In this document: positions 1-8,105 of the stretch, piece after piece
How positions within the stretch are numbered: position 1 is the stretch's first letter
Layout: each line of letters starts with the position of its first letter
DNA from: an uncultured Lewinella sp.
GTDB taxonomy: Bacteria > Bacteroidota > Bacteroidia > Chitinophagales > Saprospiraceae
Assembly: GCA_913056515.1 (NCBI GenBank)
Contig: CAJXMP010000011.1
Coordinates: forward strand, 1 to 34,370
Length of the DNA: 34,370 bases
Direction: 5' to 3'
The notes under the pieces: generated by a model
What the model saw: the letters and a program-made list of their open reading frames with translations, nothing else
What the model was told of the DNA's origin: nothing
The model's database searches: none
Translations under genes and position numbers: made by a program

Positions 1-220
1 AAATGGGAAGGCCTGTCTCTGGATCTAGGACCACCATATTCCCCTTATTATAGTTTTTATCATCGATATAGATCACAGTAGTATTTTTAATTTCCTTCTG
101 CATCGACGCACTAATAAAGGTTGATTTTACATTACAGAAAGGCTCCTGTAATAAAAGATTATTATATTGAGACCCAGATTTGATCTTTGAAATCTGCTTA
201 ACGAATAGAAATCCAGACAT
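1..220 (-). CDS. Hypothetical protein, 5' part only
   Basis: The minus strand is open from an ATG at 220-218 to the window edge: 73 codons without a stop. The translation begins MSGFLFVKQISKIKSG and includes TTVIYIDDKNYNKGN. It has ordinary Bacteroidota composition, no signal peptide and no membrane segment. I do not recognise the family and the rest lies outside the window. It is divergent from uvrC with about 200 bases between the two starts. The start is the first ATG seen; no strong ribosome binding site supports it. The call rests on open frame and composition only. Confidence 0.55.
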   Translation of the reverse strand, partial: MSGFLFVKQISKIKSGSQYNNLLLQEPFCNVKSTFISASMQKEIKNTTVIYIDDKNYNKGNMVVLDPETGLPI

Positions 221-380
221 GGTGTTTGTTTAAGTTCTTCAAATAAATTTTCTCCGCTGTCAACAGCAATCTAATCTCGGCTTGTGGGAAAACTATTTGA
301 TTTTCTTGGAGTGGGTACTTTATAGGTACATATTATTCAAAATCTATAACAAAAGTAATACCTAAAAATTAGGATATTAG

Positions 381-407
381 TTGGACATCAGACATTTAGT
401 AATTTTG
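381..407 (+). promoter_or_regulatory. Predicted uvrC promoter (TTG N16 TAATTTTG)
   Basis: TAATTTTG at 400-407 is an exact match to the Bacteroidota -7 element TAnnTTTG, with a TTG at 381-383 in roughly the -33 place. The spacer of 16 is slightly shorter than the usual 17-23. Transcription would start around 413, leaving a very short leader before the ATG at 421. An inverted repeat, CCTAA-AAA-TTAGG, lies just upstream at 361-373. Confidence 0.55.
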
Positions 408-420
408 TATTCTCTTAGGT

Positions 421-2250
421 ATGACAATTAATGATTACAAGGCATTATTACCAAATATTCCAAGAGAACCTGGAGTATATAAGTACATTGATTCCGATGG
501 TGTAATCATATACGTGGGTAAAGCTAAAAACCTAAGGAATAGAATAGCTTCCTATTTTGGAGATAAAAAGCATCAAGCGAATAAGACCAGAATTATGGTA
601 AAGCAAGCTCAGAAGTTAGAGTTTGTTATTGTGGAAACAGAGACTGATGCCTTACTGCTGGAAAACACCCTCATCAAGAAGCTGCAACCTCGATATAATG
701 TTAGTTTAAAAGATGGGAAAAGCTATTCCTATATTTGCATCAAGAAAGAGCGTTTTCCAAGGGTCTTTATTACGCGCAAAGTCATCCGAGATGGCTCCAC
801 TTATTTTGGTCCTTACACTTCAAAAGCAAGAATAAAGATTTTACTCGACCTCATCAAGGTACTTTTCCCCTTGCGCACCTGCTCCTACAATCTTTCAGAT
901 GAACTGATTCAGTCTGGTAAATATAAATTATGCTTGGAATACCACATTAAGAATTGTAAAGGTCCTTGTACTGGACTGGAGGCTGTAGAAGATTATGATG
1001 AAAAGATAGAGCAAATCAAAAATATCTTAAAAGGTAATTTCGGGCATGTAAAACGGCATTTTACAGAAAAGATGCGCGTACATGCAGAGCAATTAGAGTT
1101 TGAGCAAGCTCAATCTATCAAAGAAAAATTAGTTGCCTTTGAAGATTACCAAGGTAAATCTATGGTGGTTAGTCAAACCATTCAAGATGTGGATGTCTTC
1201 TCTATTGAAAGCACTGAAGATGTCGCCTTTGTCAATTATATAAAGATCATTAACGGCGCAATTATCAATACCTATACCCAAGAGGTAGTCAAGAATTTGG
1301 AGGAAGAAGATTTGGATATCTTAACCTTCACCATTCCAGAAATCCGAAGTCGCTTTAATTCCATGTCTAAAGAAATTCTGGTTCCTTTTGAAGTCTTTTT
1401 CAAAGAAGATGATGTGCAAGTGACTGTTCCAAAAATTGGGGAAAAGAAAAAGCTGATTGAACTGTCTGAAAAGAATGTGCGCTATTTCATATTGAAACAG
1501 CAGAAGGATCAAGCAACAAGGGTTAAAAAGCAAACGCATACCGAACGGATACTTAAAACACTACAAAGTGATCTGCAAATGGATGAGGTACCCCTGCATA
1601 TAGAATGTTTCGATAATTCCAATTTTCAAGGTGCCTTTCCTGTTTCGTCTTGTGTGGTATTTAAAAATGCTAAACCATCCAAAAAGGATTACAGACATTT
1701 CAATGTTAAGACAGTAGAAGGACCAAACGACTTTGCCTCTATGGAAGAAGTGGTTTACCGCAGGTACAAACGGCTTGTGGAAGAAGATGAATCCTTGCCT
1801 CAATTAGTCATTATCGATGGCGGAAAGGGGCAATTGAGCTCTTCCATGAAAGCCATCAAAAAGTTGGGTCTAGAAAACAAAATGACCGTAATTGGAATAG
1901 CCAAACGCTTAGAGGAGATCTTTTTCCCTGGAGATTCAATTCCGCTCTATATCAATAAAAAGTCTGAATCTCTAAAGTTGATTCAACATGCCAGAAATGA
2001 GGCACACCGTTTTGCCATTACCTTTCACAGGGATAAACGCTCTAAAGACCTGACGCAGACTGAGCTAACCAGCATCCCTGGGGTAGGGGCTAAGACGGCT
2101 GATAAATTATTGACTCATTTTGGATCCGTTAAACAAATCAAGAAAGCGCTAGTTAGTGATTTAACCGATGTCATAGGGACATCCTTAGCTGTTAAAATTC
2201 ATACCTATTTTAAGGATGCTGTTGATCAAGAATCTGCTGATAAACCTTAA
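421..2250 (+). CDS. uvrC: UvrABC excinuclease subunit C
   Basis: UvrC makes the 3' and 5' incisions around bulky DNA lesions after UvrA and UvrB have located damage. The N-terminal GIY-YIG nuclease is seen at residues 18-41 (GVY at 18-20, YVG at 31-33, followed by KAKNLRNR). A cysteine cluster (CLEYHIKNCKGPC) follows near residue 180, then a UVR UvrB-binding helix near 215-250. The C-terminal RNase H-like nuclease has D398 in FDNSN, D466 in IIDGGKGQ and H529 in NEAHRF, consistent with its catalytic triad. A helix-hairpin-helix (IPGVGAKTADKLL) is near 552-566. At 609 aa it is full length. It stands alone, and its last 41 bases overlap the end of the convergent glycosyltransferase gene, so no terminator fits between them. 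Confidence 0.97.
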   Translation: MTINDYKALLPNIPREPGVYKYIDSDGVIIYVGKAKNLRNRIASYFGDKKHQANKTRIMVKQAQKLEFVIVETETDALLLENTLIKKLQPRYNVSLKDGKSYSYICIKKERFPRVFITRKVIRDGSTYFGPYTSKARIKILLDLIKVLFPLRTCSYNLSDELIQSGKYKLCLEYHIKNCKGPCTGLEAVEDYDEKIEQIKNILKGNFGHVKRHFTEKMRVHAEQLEFEQAQSIKEKLVAFEDYQGKSMVVSQTIQDVDVFSIESTEDVAFVNYIKIINGAIINTYTQEVVKNLEEEDLDILTFTIPEIRSRFNSMSKEILVPFEVFFKEDDVQVTVPKIGEKKKLIELSEKNVRYFILKQQKDQATRVKKQTHTERILKTLQSDLQMDEVPLHIECFDNSNFQGAFPVSSCVVFKNAKPSKKDYRHFNVKTVEGPNDFASMEEVVYRRYKRLVEEDESLPQLVIIDGGKGQLSSSMKAIKKLGLENKMTVIGIAKRLEEIFFPGDSIPLYINKKSESLKLIQHARNEAHRFAITFHRDKRSKDLTQTELTSIPGVGAKTADKLLTHFGSVKQIKKALVSDLTDVIGTSLAVKIHTYFKDAVDQESADKP

Positions 2251-3322
2251 GGGTTTGCTCGGCAGTTTGTTCTTTAGTAAGCTGTTGTAGATGCTGGTTT
2301 GCACCTGCTATTAATTGCTGTACTAATGCTGGCTCCTCTAACAATCGAATAACCTGTTCTGCTAACTGACTAGGATTTTTGATTCCACCAACTAAGCCAG
2401 TTTGTTCATGAATGACCAATTCAGGTATGCCCCCTGCAGGCGTGCTCACTACAGGAACTTTTGCAGCAAAAGCATCTAAGATGGAGGTCCCTAGACCTTC
2501 TGTTTTTGAGGTAAACAAAAATACATCTGCATCAGATAAAACACTAGGTATATCCGATCTGAATCCAGTTAACTGTATGATTCCCTCTAAAGATAAGGCC
2601 CTAATTCTATCTTCAAGAGCATTTTTTTCTCCTTGATCCTTGCCTATGATCAAAGCTCGTGCATCTGGATAATTAGCATGAATTAGGGCTATAGTTTCTA
2701 CAAAAGTGATTTGGTCCTTGTGGTCAGCAAGAGCACCTACATTGACAATAAGTGGTTGCTTGGATGATATATTATACGCTTCTCTTAGCTTATTCGAAGA
2801 TGGATTGGACCATTTACTTAAATCAATACCAGAGTATACAGTAGAGACTAGATCGGGATTTGGAATATCTTGAAGTACTATGGATCTGATTTCGTTGGAT
2901 ACACAAAGAATTCGCTTAACTGCGGGATCGCTGTATTTACGTAGCGAAAATTGATTTTTGCTGATAGGGAAATCGACTCTTCTAGACACCACCAAAGGAA
3001 CATGCATTCCAAAAAATCGAGTGGCTAATATGGCAAAACTATGTGCATGACTATCGTGGGTATGAATAAGATTGATCTGGTTCTTTTGGACTGTTTGAGC
3101 TAATTTTCTAGCTACTAGTGGATTGACGGAAAACCCTTTTTTGAAGGGGATGGTCTGAAATCCTTTTGCATCGGCATATTGGTGGAATGCCCCATTTTTG
3201 ATACAAAAAACGGCTTGTTGAATGTTTTTTTGACTCAACTCCTCCATCAAGTAGGCCACTTGTTGCTCTCCTCCCCTCCAGGTGGATGCAGTAGAGATAT
3301 GTAAAATGTTGAGCTTATTCAT
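2210..3322 (-). CDS. GT4-family glycosyltransferase
   Basis: This is a retaining GT-B glycosyltransferase, likely transferring a sugar from a nucleotide-sugar donor onto a lipid-linked or LPS-type acceptor at the inner membrane. The N-terminal half begins with an ILHIST strand and a glycine turn (WRGGEQQ), and has the HTHDSHAHS segment at 87-95. The C-terminal donor-binding half has the family pattern EGLGTSILDAFA (E275 onward) followed by PVVSTPAGGIPE. Length, 370 aa, is normal. Its ATG lies inside the last codons of the upstream glycosyltransferase (8-base overlap), indicating translational coupling in a cysQ-GT2-GT4 operon. Its 3' end overlaps uvrC by 41 bases on the opposite strand. The sugar and acceptor cannot be told from sequence. 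Confidence 0.9.
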   Translation of the reverse strand: MNKLNILHISTASTWRGGEQQVAYLMEELSQKNIQQAVFCIKNGAFHQYADAKGFQTIPFKKGFSVNPLVARKLAQTVQKNQINLIHTHDSHAHSFAILATRFFGMHVPLVVSRRVDFPISKNQFSLRKYSDPAVKRILCVSNEIRSIVLQDIPNPDLVSTVYSGIDLSKWSNPSSNKLREAYNISSKQPLIVNVGALADHKDQITFVETIALIHANYPDARALIIGKDQGEKNALEDRIRALSLEGIIQLTGFRSDIPSVLSDADVFLFTSKTEGLGTSILDAFAAKVPVVSTPAGGIPELVIHEQTGLVGGIKNPSQLAEQVIRLLEEPALVQQLIAGANQHLQQLTKEQTAEQTLKVYQQILDQQHP

Positions 3323-4073
3323 TTTTTGTTTTTAGATAGGAACGCAGTAATCGGTATTTCGTATGTACCAGGTAGGCATTTCTTTTACTGATGATCCAAC
3401 CAGCTTTTCCATCAAGGAAACCTAGTTTCAATACCAGAGTTCTAAAGAATCTGAAACCTGGTGCTAGGTATAGTTTTGCCCAAGAGGGTTTTTTACCCTT
3501 ATGGAATAATTCTTGGGCTGACAGTTCAGCATATTTGTTTAGTCTTTGCCAATGATCATCGAGTGATTTGTAGGAGTAGTGTTCTAATAAGCCTTTTAGG
3601 TTTTTTACTTTAGTCTGCTCAGGCAGGAAAAGGGTTTCGTGAACAAAGTCACCCTGCCAATAGATTTGGCTTTTGTTAAAAACTCGGATCTTTCTATCTG
3701 GAAACCAACCGGAGTGTTTGATCCACTGCCCACAATAGTTGGTGATTCTGTTTAAAGTATAAACGGTATCATCTTCTAAAGTCAATTCTTTTAATTCCTG
3801 TTGGAGTGCTGGCGTTAATACTTCATCGGCATCAATAGATAGTATCCAATCCGCAGTAGTTTGAGTATGTCCAAAATTTTTGGTCGCAGCATACCCTTTC
3901 CAATCGGTTTCAATGACCTGAGCTCCTAGGGATTTAGCTAAAGGAATAGTTTGATCAGTAGAGCCAGAATCAATCACTAATACTTCCGATGTAACAGGAA
4001 GTATACTTGTGATACATCTTTCGATATTAGTCTCCTCGTTTTTAGTGATGATTACTGCGGCTAACTGTTTCAT
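3315..4073 (-). CDS. GT2-family glycosyltransferase, WaaE/KdtX-like
   Basis: An inverting GT-A glycosyltransferase of family 2. The Rossmann-like start VIITKNEETNIERC and VIDSGSTDQT (34-42) bind the nucleotide sugar. The metal-binding DxD is SIDADE, with D81 and D83. The layout, including a basic C-terminal part ending near KYRLLRSYLKTKNE, resembles the LPS-core beta-glucosyltransferase group (WaaE/KdtX type), at 252 aa. No clear transmembrane helix is visible, so it probably works at the inner face of the membrane. It starts four bases after the cysQ stop and overlaps the next glycosyltransferase by eight bases. The exact sugar is unknown; the WaaE resemblance is from general pattern only. 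Confidence 0.88.
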   Translation of the reverse strand: MKQLAAVIITKNEETNIERCITSILPVTSEVLVIDSGSTDQTIPLAKSLGAQVIETDWKGYAATKNFGHTQTTADWILSIDADEVLTPALQQELKELTLEDDTVYTLNRITNYCGQWIKHSGWFPDRKIRVFNKSQIYWQGDFVHETLFLPEQTKVKNLKGLLEHYSYKSLDDHWQRLNKYAELSAQELFHKGKKPSWAKLYLAPGFRFFRTLVLKLGFLDGKAGWIISKRNAYLVHTKYRLLRSYLKTKNE

Positions 4074-4077
4074 TGCT

Positions 4078-4860
4078 TTAGTTGATTTGATTGCCTTTAG
4101 CTATGAAGAATGGATTCAATAAATCTGCTTTATTATATCGCATGGGACTACCATCTTGTTGAGTAACCGATCCACCTGCTTCCTCTAAGATAATCTGTGC
4201 AGCTGCAGTATCCCATTCCATAGTAGGAGCTAATCGGGGATAGATATGCGCTTCGTTTTGAGCAATAGTTAGAAATTTCAGGGAAGATCCACGAGCTATA
4301 AATTCGGGATCCTGATACTGTTGAACAAAAGCCTGTGTTGCTTCACTCATGTGGGATCTAGAGCATACAAATTTGAGTCCTGAATCCGAGCTTTGGAACG
4401 CATGGGCTTCTAGTTTGAGATGATCCCCAGTTGGACTAAATTGGAATGCACCTTCATTTTTTATACCATAGAAACACGCACCAGTCACGGGTATGTACAC
4501 TACTCCTAGAATGACAGTTTGATTTTCTACCAATGCAATATTTACAGTAAAGTCTCCATTCCTTTTGATGAATTCCTTAGTGCCGTCTAAGGGATCTACC
4601 AGCCAGCATCTAGTCCAGGTTTTTCTTTCTTCGTAGGATATCTGTTTGTTCTCTTCCGAGATGATCGGATATTTTGATTCGAGTTTATTTAAATGAAAAC
4701 AAATGATTTCATTAGACTTTTGATCGGCTATGGTTAGAGGCGATTGATCTGCTTTATTGACGACCTCAACATCAGATACATGGTCGTAAATTTCCATTAT
4801 AGCATGTCCAGCTTGAATAGCAATTCTGCAAACCTGTTCGGCTAGCGCTTGAAGAGTCAT
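4078..4860 (-). CDS. cysQ: 3'(2'),5'-bisphosphate nucleotidase CysQ
   Basis: CysQ removes a phosphate from 3'-phosphoadenosine 5'-phosphate, a by-product of sulfate activation and sulfotransfer, using magnesium. Inositol-monophosphatase-fold motifs are clear: the acidic pair E69-E70 in IISEEN, DPLDGTKEF at 89-97 and EWDTAAAQIILEEAGG at 215-230. I place the start at 4860 (MTLQALAEQVCR, 260 aa). A further in-frame ATG at 4899 would lie inside the hairpin terminator of the neighbouring gene and would add an uncharacteristic N-terminus. It is the first gene of an operon with two glycosyltransferases. Other members of the fold, such as inositol monophosphatase, are less likely given the SEEN and DPLDGTKEF forms. 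Confidence 0.92.
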   Translation of the reverse strand: MTLQALAEQVCRIAIQAGHAIMEIYDHVSDVEVVNKADQSPLTIADQKSNEIICFHLNKLESKYPIISEENKQISYEERKTWTRCWLVDPLDGTKEFIKRNGDFTVNIALVENQTVILGVVYIPVTGACFYGIKNEGAFQFSPTGDHLKLEAHAFQSSDSGLKFVCSRSHMSEATQAFVQQYQDPEFIARGSSLKFLTIAQNEAHIYPRLAPTMEWDTAAAQIILEEAGGSVTQQDGSPMRYNKADLLNPFFIAKGNQIN

Positions 4861-4880
4861 TTTTTTCTTTGCAAAATACA

Positions 4881-4915
4881 AAAAAGGTGCTTTAAACATT
4901 TAAAGCACCTTTTTT
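4881..4915 (-). terminator. Intrinsic terminator of the HMA/TonB operon
   Basis: AAAAAGGTGCTTTAAA at 4881-4896 pairs with TTTAAAGCACCTTTTT at 4899-4914 around a tiny loop. Read leftward it ends in a run of T and lies directly after the HMA gene stop at 4917. The same A/T arms let it work in both directions. It sits between that operon and the chosen cysQ start. Confidence 0.8.
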
Positions 4916-4916
4916 C

Positions 4917-5252
4917 TTATTTGTGATCATGTCCACCGAGTTGACAACAGGGTGGTAGATTGTCATATGCCTTTTGGTTGGCTTTCACATCATCAGCCTG
5001 ATAACCTACTGACGCTACTTTTTGACGAATGGCATCTAAAGTGATTTTAGACATATCGTACTTCACTCTCAATTTTTTGGAAGTAACATCCAATTCTGCA
5101 GTTTCAATACCATCTAAGCTATTTACAGCTTTTTCAATAGTTTGCTTACACATACCACATTGAGCTGTTGTAACAATTTTAGCCTTTTTGGTTTGACCAA
5201 AGCTCAAGCTAGCAACAAGCATAAGGCCAAATAATAATCCTAATTTTTTCAT
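4917..5252 (-). CDS. Secreted heavy-metal-associated (HMA) domain protein
   Basis: A small periplasmic metal-binding protein of the copper-chaperone type. Residues 1-19 are a signal peptide (MKKLGLLFGLMLVASLSFGQ). The HMA ferredoxin-like fold follows, with the metal-binding CxxC formed by C32 and C35 in AQCGMCKQTIE, then the VGYQADDVK strand. The C-terminus adds PPCC (C102, C103) and GGHDHK, a second possible soft-metal site not part of the core domain. The 111 aa length fits the secreted Bacteroidota type. It follows the TonB receptor by seven bases and ends at a terminator, so both are likely one transcript. Copper is the best guess; zinc, silver or mercury cannot be excluded. Confidence 0.88.
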   Translation of the reverse strand: MKKLGLLFGLMLVASLSFGQTKKAKIVTTAQCGMCKQTIEKAVNSLDGIETAELDVTSKKLRVKYDMSKITLDAIRQKVASVGYQADDVKANQKAYDNLPPCCQLGGHDHK

Positions 5253-5259
5253 ATTCTGT

Positions 5260-7515
5260 TTATTTAATAATCCAACGCATACCTACATAAGCTCTTATCC
5301 CTAATGTAGGTGCATAGATCTGTGATGCATTAAAATAATTACTGAACGGATTCTCGAAGTCAATAATGGCATTTTTTTGAGTGAAATTAGTCAAGTTTTC
5401 ACCTCCAATATAGGCTTCGAATTTATCCGTGAATTTCTTATTAATATGGATGTTAATCAATTGAAAGGCTGGCGTTTCGCCTGTGAATGGGTCCATATTG
5501 ATTTCTTCTGATACGCCATTCATCGAGGCAAACCTTTGTTTACCCACTAATTGAGTACTTAGATTAAAATCCCAAATTTCTCTATTACTAGTATACTCTA
5601 AAGTTATTAGACCTCTATTCTTAGCGAAAAGCGGAGGTGTTCTAAGTCCATTCTCGAAACCAACTTCATAGTGATTAAACTTATAGGCTCCACGAAGTCT
5701 CAAGTTTTTGTTGAGCTCTAGATTAGCCATCACTAGGAAGTATAGAGAACGAGTTTCATCTAATTGATTGTAAAAATGAACTTCATTATACGCTTGCTCC
5801 ATATCCAAAACAATTTTGTTTTGGAAAATACTGTAGTATGCATCAGCATTAATGACAAAAGTTCTCCCTTTTAAATTGATTTCATTAGTGAAGTTAGCTC
5901 CTATATTCCATGCTTCTTCCATATCTAAGTCCTCATCAATATAGAAACTAGCATTAGTAGCTAATAATCCTACGTTTTCAGAGAAAATATAAGGTGTCTT
6001 GTATCCTTTCCCAGCGTTAAGACGGATGACTGACTTCTCGTTGAAATTATATTTCATACTTACTCTTGGACTTATAAGTAGCCCATATAAATTATGTTGA
6101 TCCACTCTTAGTCCTGCAATAAGGCCAGCATGCTCTAAGAATGAACCTTTATCATTTGTTGAATAAGTAATGGTCTCTGAATCTGATGGTTCAAACTTAT
6201 CCTTAAAGGTTGTTGAAAAATCAAAAAACACCCCAGCTTGTTGTTCATTTAAGTCATAATCCAGATCCATTAAAGTACTATTCAGATTAGAATAGGTGGC
6301 TGAAAATCCAGTCGATATTTTTGAATTTGGTCCTGGCTTACTAATAAACATAAAGTTTCCATAAGCATAGTCTTGTTGACCTGTTCTAGGTCTCAGCCTA
6401 CCATAGCTTTCATTCAAATTATGTCGAGTTAAATTATAAATGAATCCTATGGATTTTTCTGGGTCCTCAAATCCTACATATCCAACTTTTCCAAATAAGT
6501 CTAATCTTTCATTATCTAAATCAACTAGATAAGGATCAGCTAATCCCATGTTGACTTGCCCAGAAAGTGTTTGACTATTGATATAGTGGAAATTGAGCTG
6601 AGATTTTAAATAGTTACCTCTATAGAAAATCCGGTATAATCCATTCAGATTAGTTTTCTGAGGAGTGTCCAAGAATAGATCGGCATTACCGTCTGTTTGG
6701 TTTCTGTTTCCTGAAGCATGTAGTAATGCCCCCATACTCCACTTGTCTGTCATTGGATAATTCAAATGAAGATTGGCCTCCATTCTTCCGTAGGAATTGA
6801 TGAAAGTATTCAAGAAAACTTTATCATCTTCCCAAGGCTTTGCCAATTCAAAGTTGATTTGACCAGCAATATTATCAAATCCATTTTCAACGGTACCAAT
6901 ACCTTTACTCAGTTGAATGCCTTTTACCCATGTTCCAGGATAGTAATCAAAAAGTTGAGAAGAACCCAAACCTTTGGCTAAAGGTCTTTTCTCCGCTAAT
7001 AATTGGGTATAAGCGCCACTTAGCCCTAGCATTTTGACTTCTTTCGCACCAGTAACAGCATCTGAATAACTGACATCAACGGTACCATTCGTTTCAAAAC
7101 TTTCTGCAAGTGAACAGCAGGCAGCTTTTCTTAACTCACCTTCACCAATGAATTCAATATTAGCCGTTTGTAAGGTGGATACATAATTATCACCTCTACC
7201 ATCTCTAACTTCAAATTCTTGTAATTGAGTATTAGATGATAAGCTAATAACTAGGTCCGTTCCTTCGGTAACTTTTTCTTCAAAATTATTAAAGCCTACA
7301 AAACTAACGACAAGGGTATCTGACTCTTCAGATAGACTTAGTTCAAAGGTGCCATCAAAGGCTACAGTTCCTGTGTTGGTGTTTTTCCAATGAATAGTTG
7401 CTCCAGGTAAGAGTTCACCTGATTCATCTACAACTTTCCCAGCAATGTAATCTACTTGTGCCATTAGGGAGCCAAAACTAAGACTCATCAAAATGGCGAT
7501 AATATATCGTTTCAT
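5260..7515 (-). CDS. TonB-dependent receptor with carboxypeptidase-regulatory-like domain, metal-associated type
   Basis: An outer-membrane 22-strand barrel that imports a ligand using TonB energy. A signal peptide (1-19) is followed by a CarboxypepD_reg-like beta-sandwich (about 22-95: IAGKVVDESGELLPGATI), a plug domain (about 100-225) and a barrel to an aromatic C-terminal strand ending in RWIIK. The plug contains an adjacent cysteine pair, C133-C134 in RKAACCSLAESFETN. I recall this feature from receptors encoded beside HMA proteins, which would point to a metal such as copper rather than a glycan. No SusD partner is present. The gene lies between a Cys/His-rich protein and the HMA protein, all leftward. 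Length of 751 aa is typical for this receptor group. Confidence 0.9.
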   Translation of the reverse strand: MKRYIIAILMSLSFGSLMAQVDYIAGKVVDESGELLPGATIHWKNTNTGTVAFDGTFELSLSEESDTLVVSFVGFNNFEEKVTEGTDLVISLSSNTQLQEFEVRDGRGDNYVSTLQTANIEFIGEGELRKAACCSLAESFETNGTVDVSYSDAVTGAKEVKMLGLSGAYTQLLAEKRPLAKGLGSSQLFDYYPGTWVKGIQLSKGIGTVENGFDNIAGQINFELAKPWEDDKVFLNTFINSYGRMEANLHLNYPMTDKWSMGALLHASGNRNQTDGNADLFLDTPQKTNLNGLYRIFYRGNYLKSQLNFHYINSQTLSGQVNMGLADPYLVDLDNERLDLFGKVGYVGFEDPEKSIGFIYNLTRHNLNESYGRLRPRTGQQDYAYGNFMFISKPGPNSKISTGFSATYSNLNSTLMDLDYDLNEQQAGVFFDFSTTFKDKFEPSDSETITYSTNDKGSFLEHAGLIAGLRVDQHNLYGLLISPRVSMKYNFNEKSVIRLNAGKGYKTPYIFSENVGLLATNASFYIDEDLDMEEAWNIGANFTNEINLKGRTFVINADAYYSIFQNKIVLDMEQAYNEVHFYNQLDETRSLYFLVMANLELNKNLRLRGAYKFNHYEVGFENGLRTPPLFAKNRGLITLEYTSNREIWDFNLSTQLVGKQRFASMNGVSEEINMDPFTGETPAFQLINIHINKKFTDKFEAYIGGENLTNFTQKNAIIDFENPFSNYFNASQIYAPTLGIRAYVGMRWIIK

Positions 7516-7547
7516 GATTGTGTTTAAATTCCTAAAATAATGTCTAG

Positions 7548-7568
7548 CCTTCTACAAGGGTAGGAAGG
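7548..7568 (-). other. Small hairpin between the Cys-rich gene and the TonB gene
   Basis: CCTTCTAC at 7548-7555 can pair with GTAGGAAGG at 7560-7568 with one bulged G. There is no T-run after it, so it is not a good terminator. It may affect mRNA processing between the two genes, or be chance. Confidence 0.25.
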
Positions 7569-7599
7569 CGGGATTTATGAGATTGACATTAGTTGAAAT

Positions 7600-8058
7600 C
7601 TAACACAAGTATTGTTGGATAAAGGCCTGTGTATGCCTTCGTATAGGGTGGCTATTATGATCAAAGTCAATTTGACTATGATTAGATAGCTTAGCACTAA
7701 GCATATTTGGTATGTGATAAATAGGTGAAAGTACCTTAACGAACAGGAAATCATCTAGTCTGAATTCAGACTTCTCAATGATCTCTTTAGCCAAATCGAG
7801 TTGTAGAAAGGTAATTTCTTTCTTTTCACATGGTTCACCAGCCGGTGCATTAGTGCAGCTTTTTTGAGTCGAACAACAAGCGCTGCTCATCGCGCAAGAA
7901 GCTTGTTCATCTTCCATATGACCGAAAGCCATATGTAGATGAGAAGAGCTTTCTTTTTTACAATGACAGTATACATCATACAATAGAACACCTACCTGGC
8001 TGAAAGAAATACTTCCAACAAGAGCAATGATCAATGTATGTTGTATAAATCTAATCAT
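7600..8058 (-). CDS. Small Cys/His/Met-rich membrane or secreted protein
   Basis: A 152 aa protein with a hydrophobic N-terminus (about 6-27) that is a signal peptide or anchor. It is followed by YCHC (C31, C33), a His/Met stretch HLHMAFGHMED and a cysteine cluster (C55, C61-C62, C68, C77). This resembles the short Bacteroidota proteins called HYC_CC_PP after their motifs, which often sit beside metal-related TonB receptors; I cannot confirm membership without a search. A role in sensing or holding copper-like metal at the periplasmic face is inference from the ligands and from the receptor 84 bases downstream. It probably begins the transcript: an exact TAnnTTTG lies four bases before its ATG. 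The C-terminal third is basic and without a known motif. Confidence 0.7.
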   Translation of the reverse strand: MIRFIQHTLIIALVGSISFSQVGVLLYDVYCHCKKESSSHLHMAFGHMEDEQASCAMSSACCSTQKSCTNAPAGEPCEKKEITFLQLDLAKEIIEKSEFRLDDFLFVKVLSPIYHIPNMLSAKLSNHSQIDFDHNSHPIRRHTQAFIQQYLC

Positions 8059-8062
8059 AGTA

Positions 8063-8070
8063 CAAAAATA
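8063..8070 (-). promoter_or_regulatory. Predicted -7 element TATTTTTG of the metal locus
   Basis: On the minus strand TATTTTTG (8070 to 8063) matches TAnnTTTG exactly and ends four bases before the ATG at 8058, so the transcript would have almost no leader. A TTG at the usual -33 distance is not evident; that place is taken by the terminator of the TlpA gene. Confidence 0.5.
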
Positions 8071-8073
8071 CAG

Positions 8074-8099
8074 AAAAAAGCAAGGGGACGCTAGTCCCC
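8074..8099 (-). terminator. Intrinsic terminator after the TlpA-like gene
   Basis: Read leftward, GGGGAC (8099-8094), the loop TAGC and GTCCCC (8089-8084) form a perfect six-pair stem followed by TTGCTTTTTT. It starts seven bases after the TlpA gene stop. Confidence 0.75.
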
Positions 8100-8105
8100 C
8101 TCATT

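Noticed and set aside
4861-4899. ATG at 4899 as the cysQ start
   Set aside because: It falls in the neighbouring operon's terminator; the residues it would add are read from its A/T arms.
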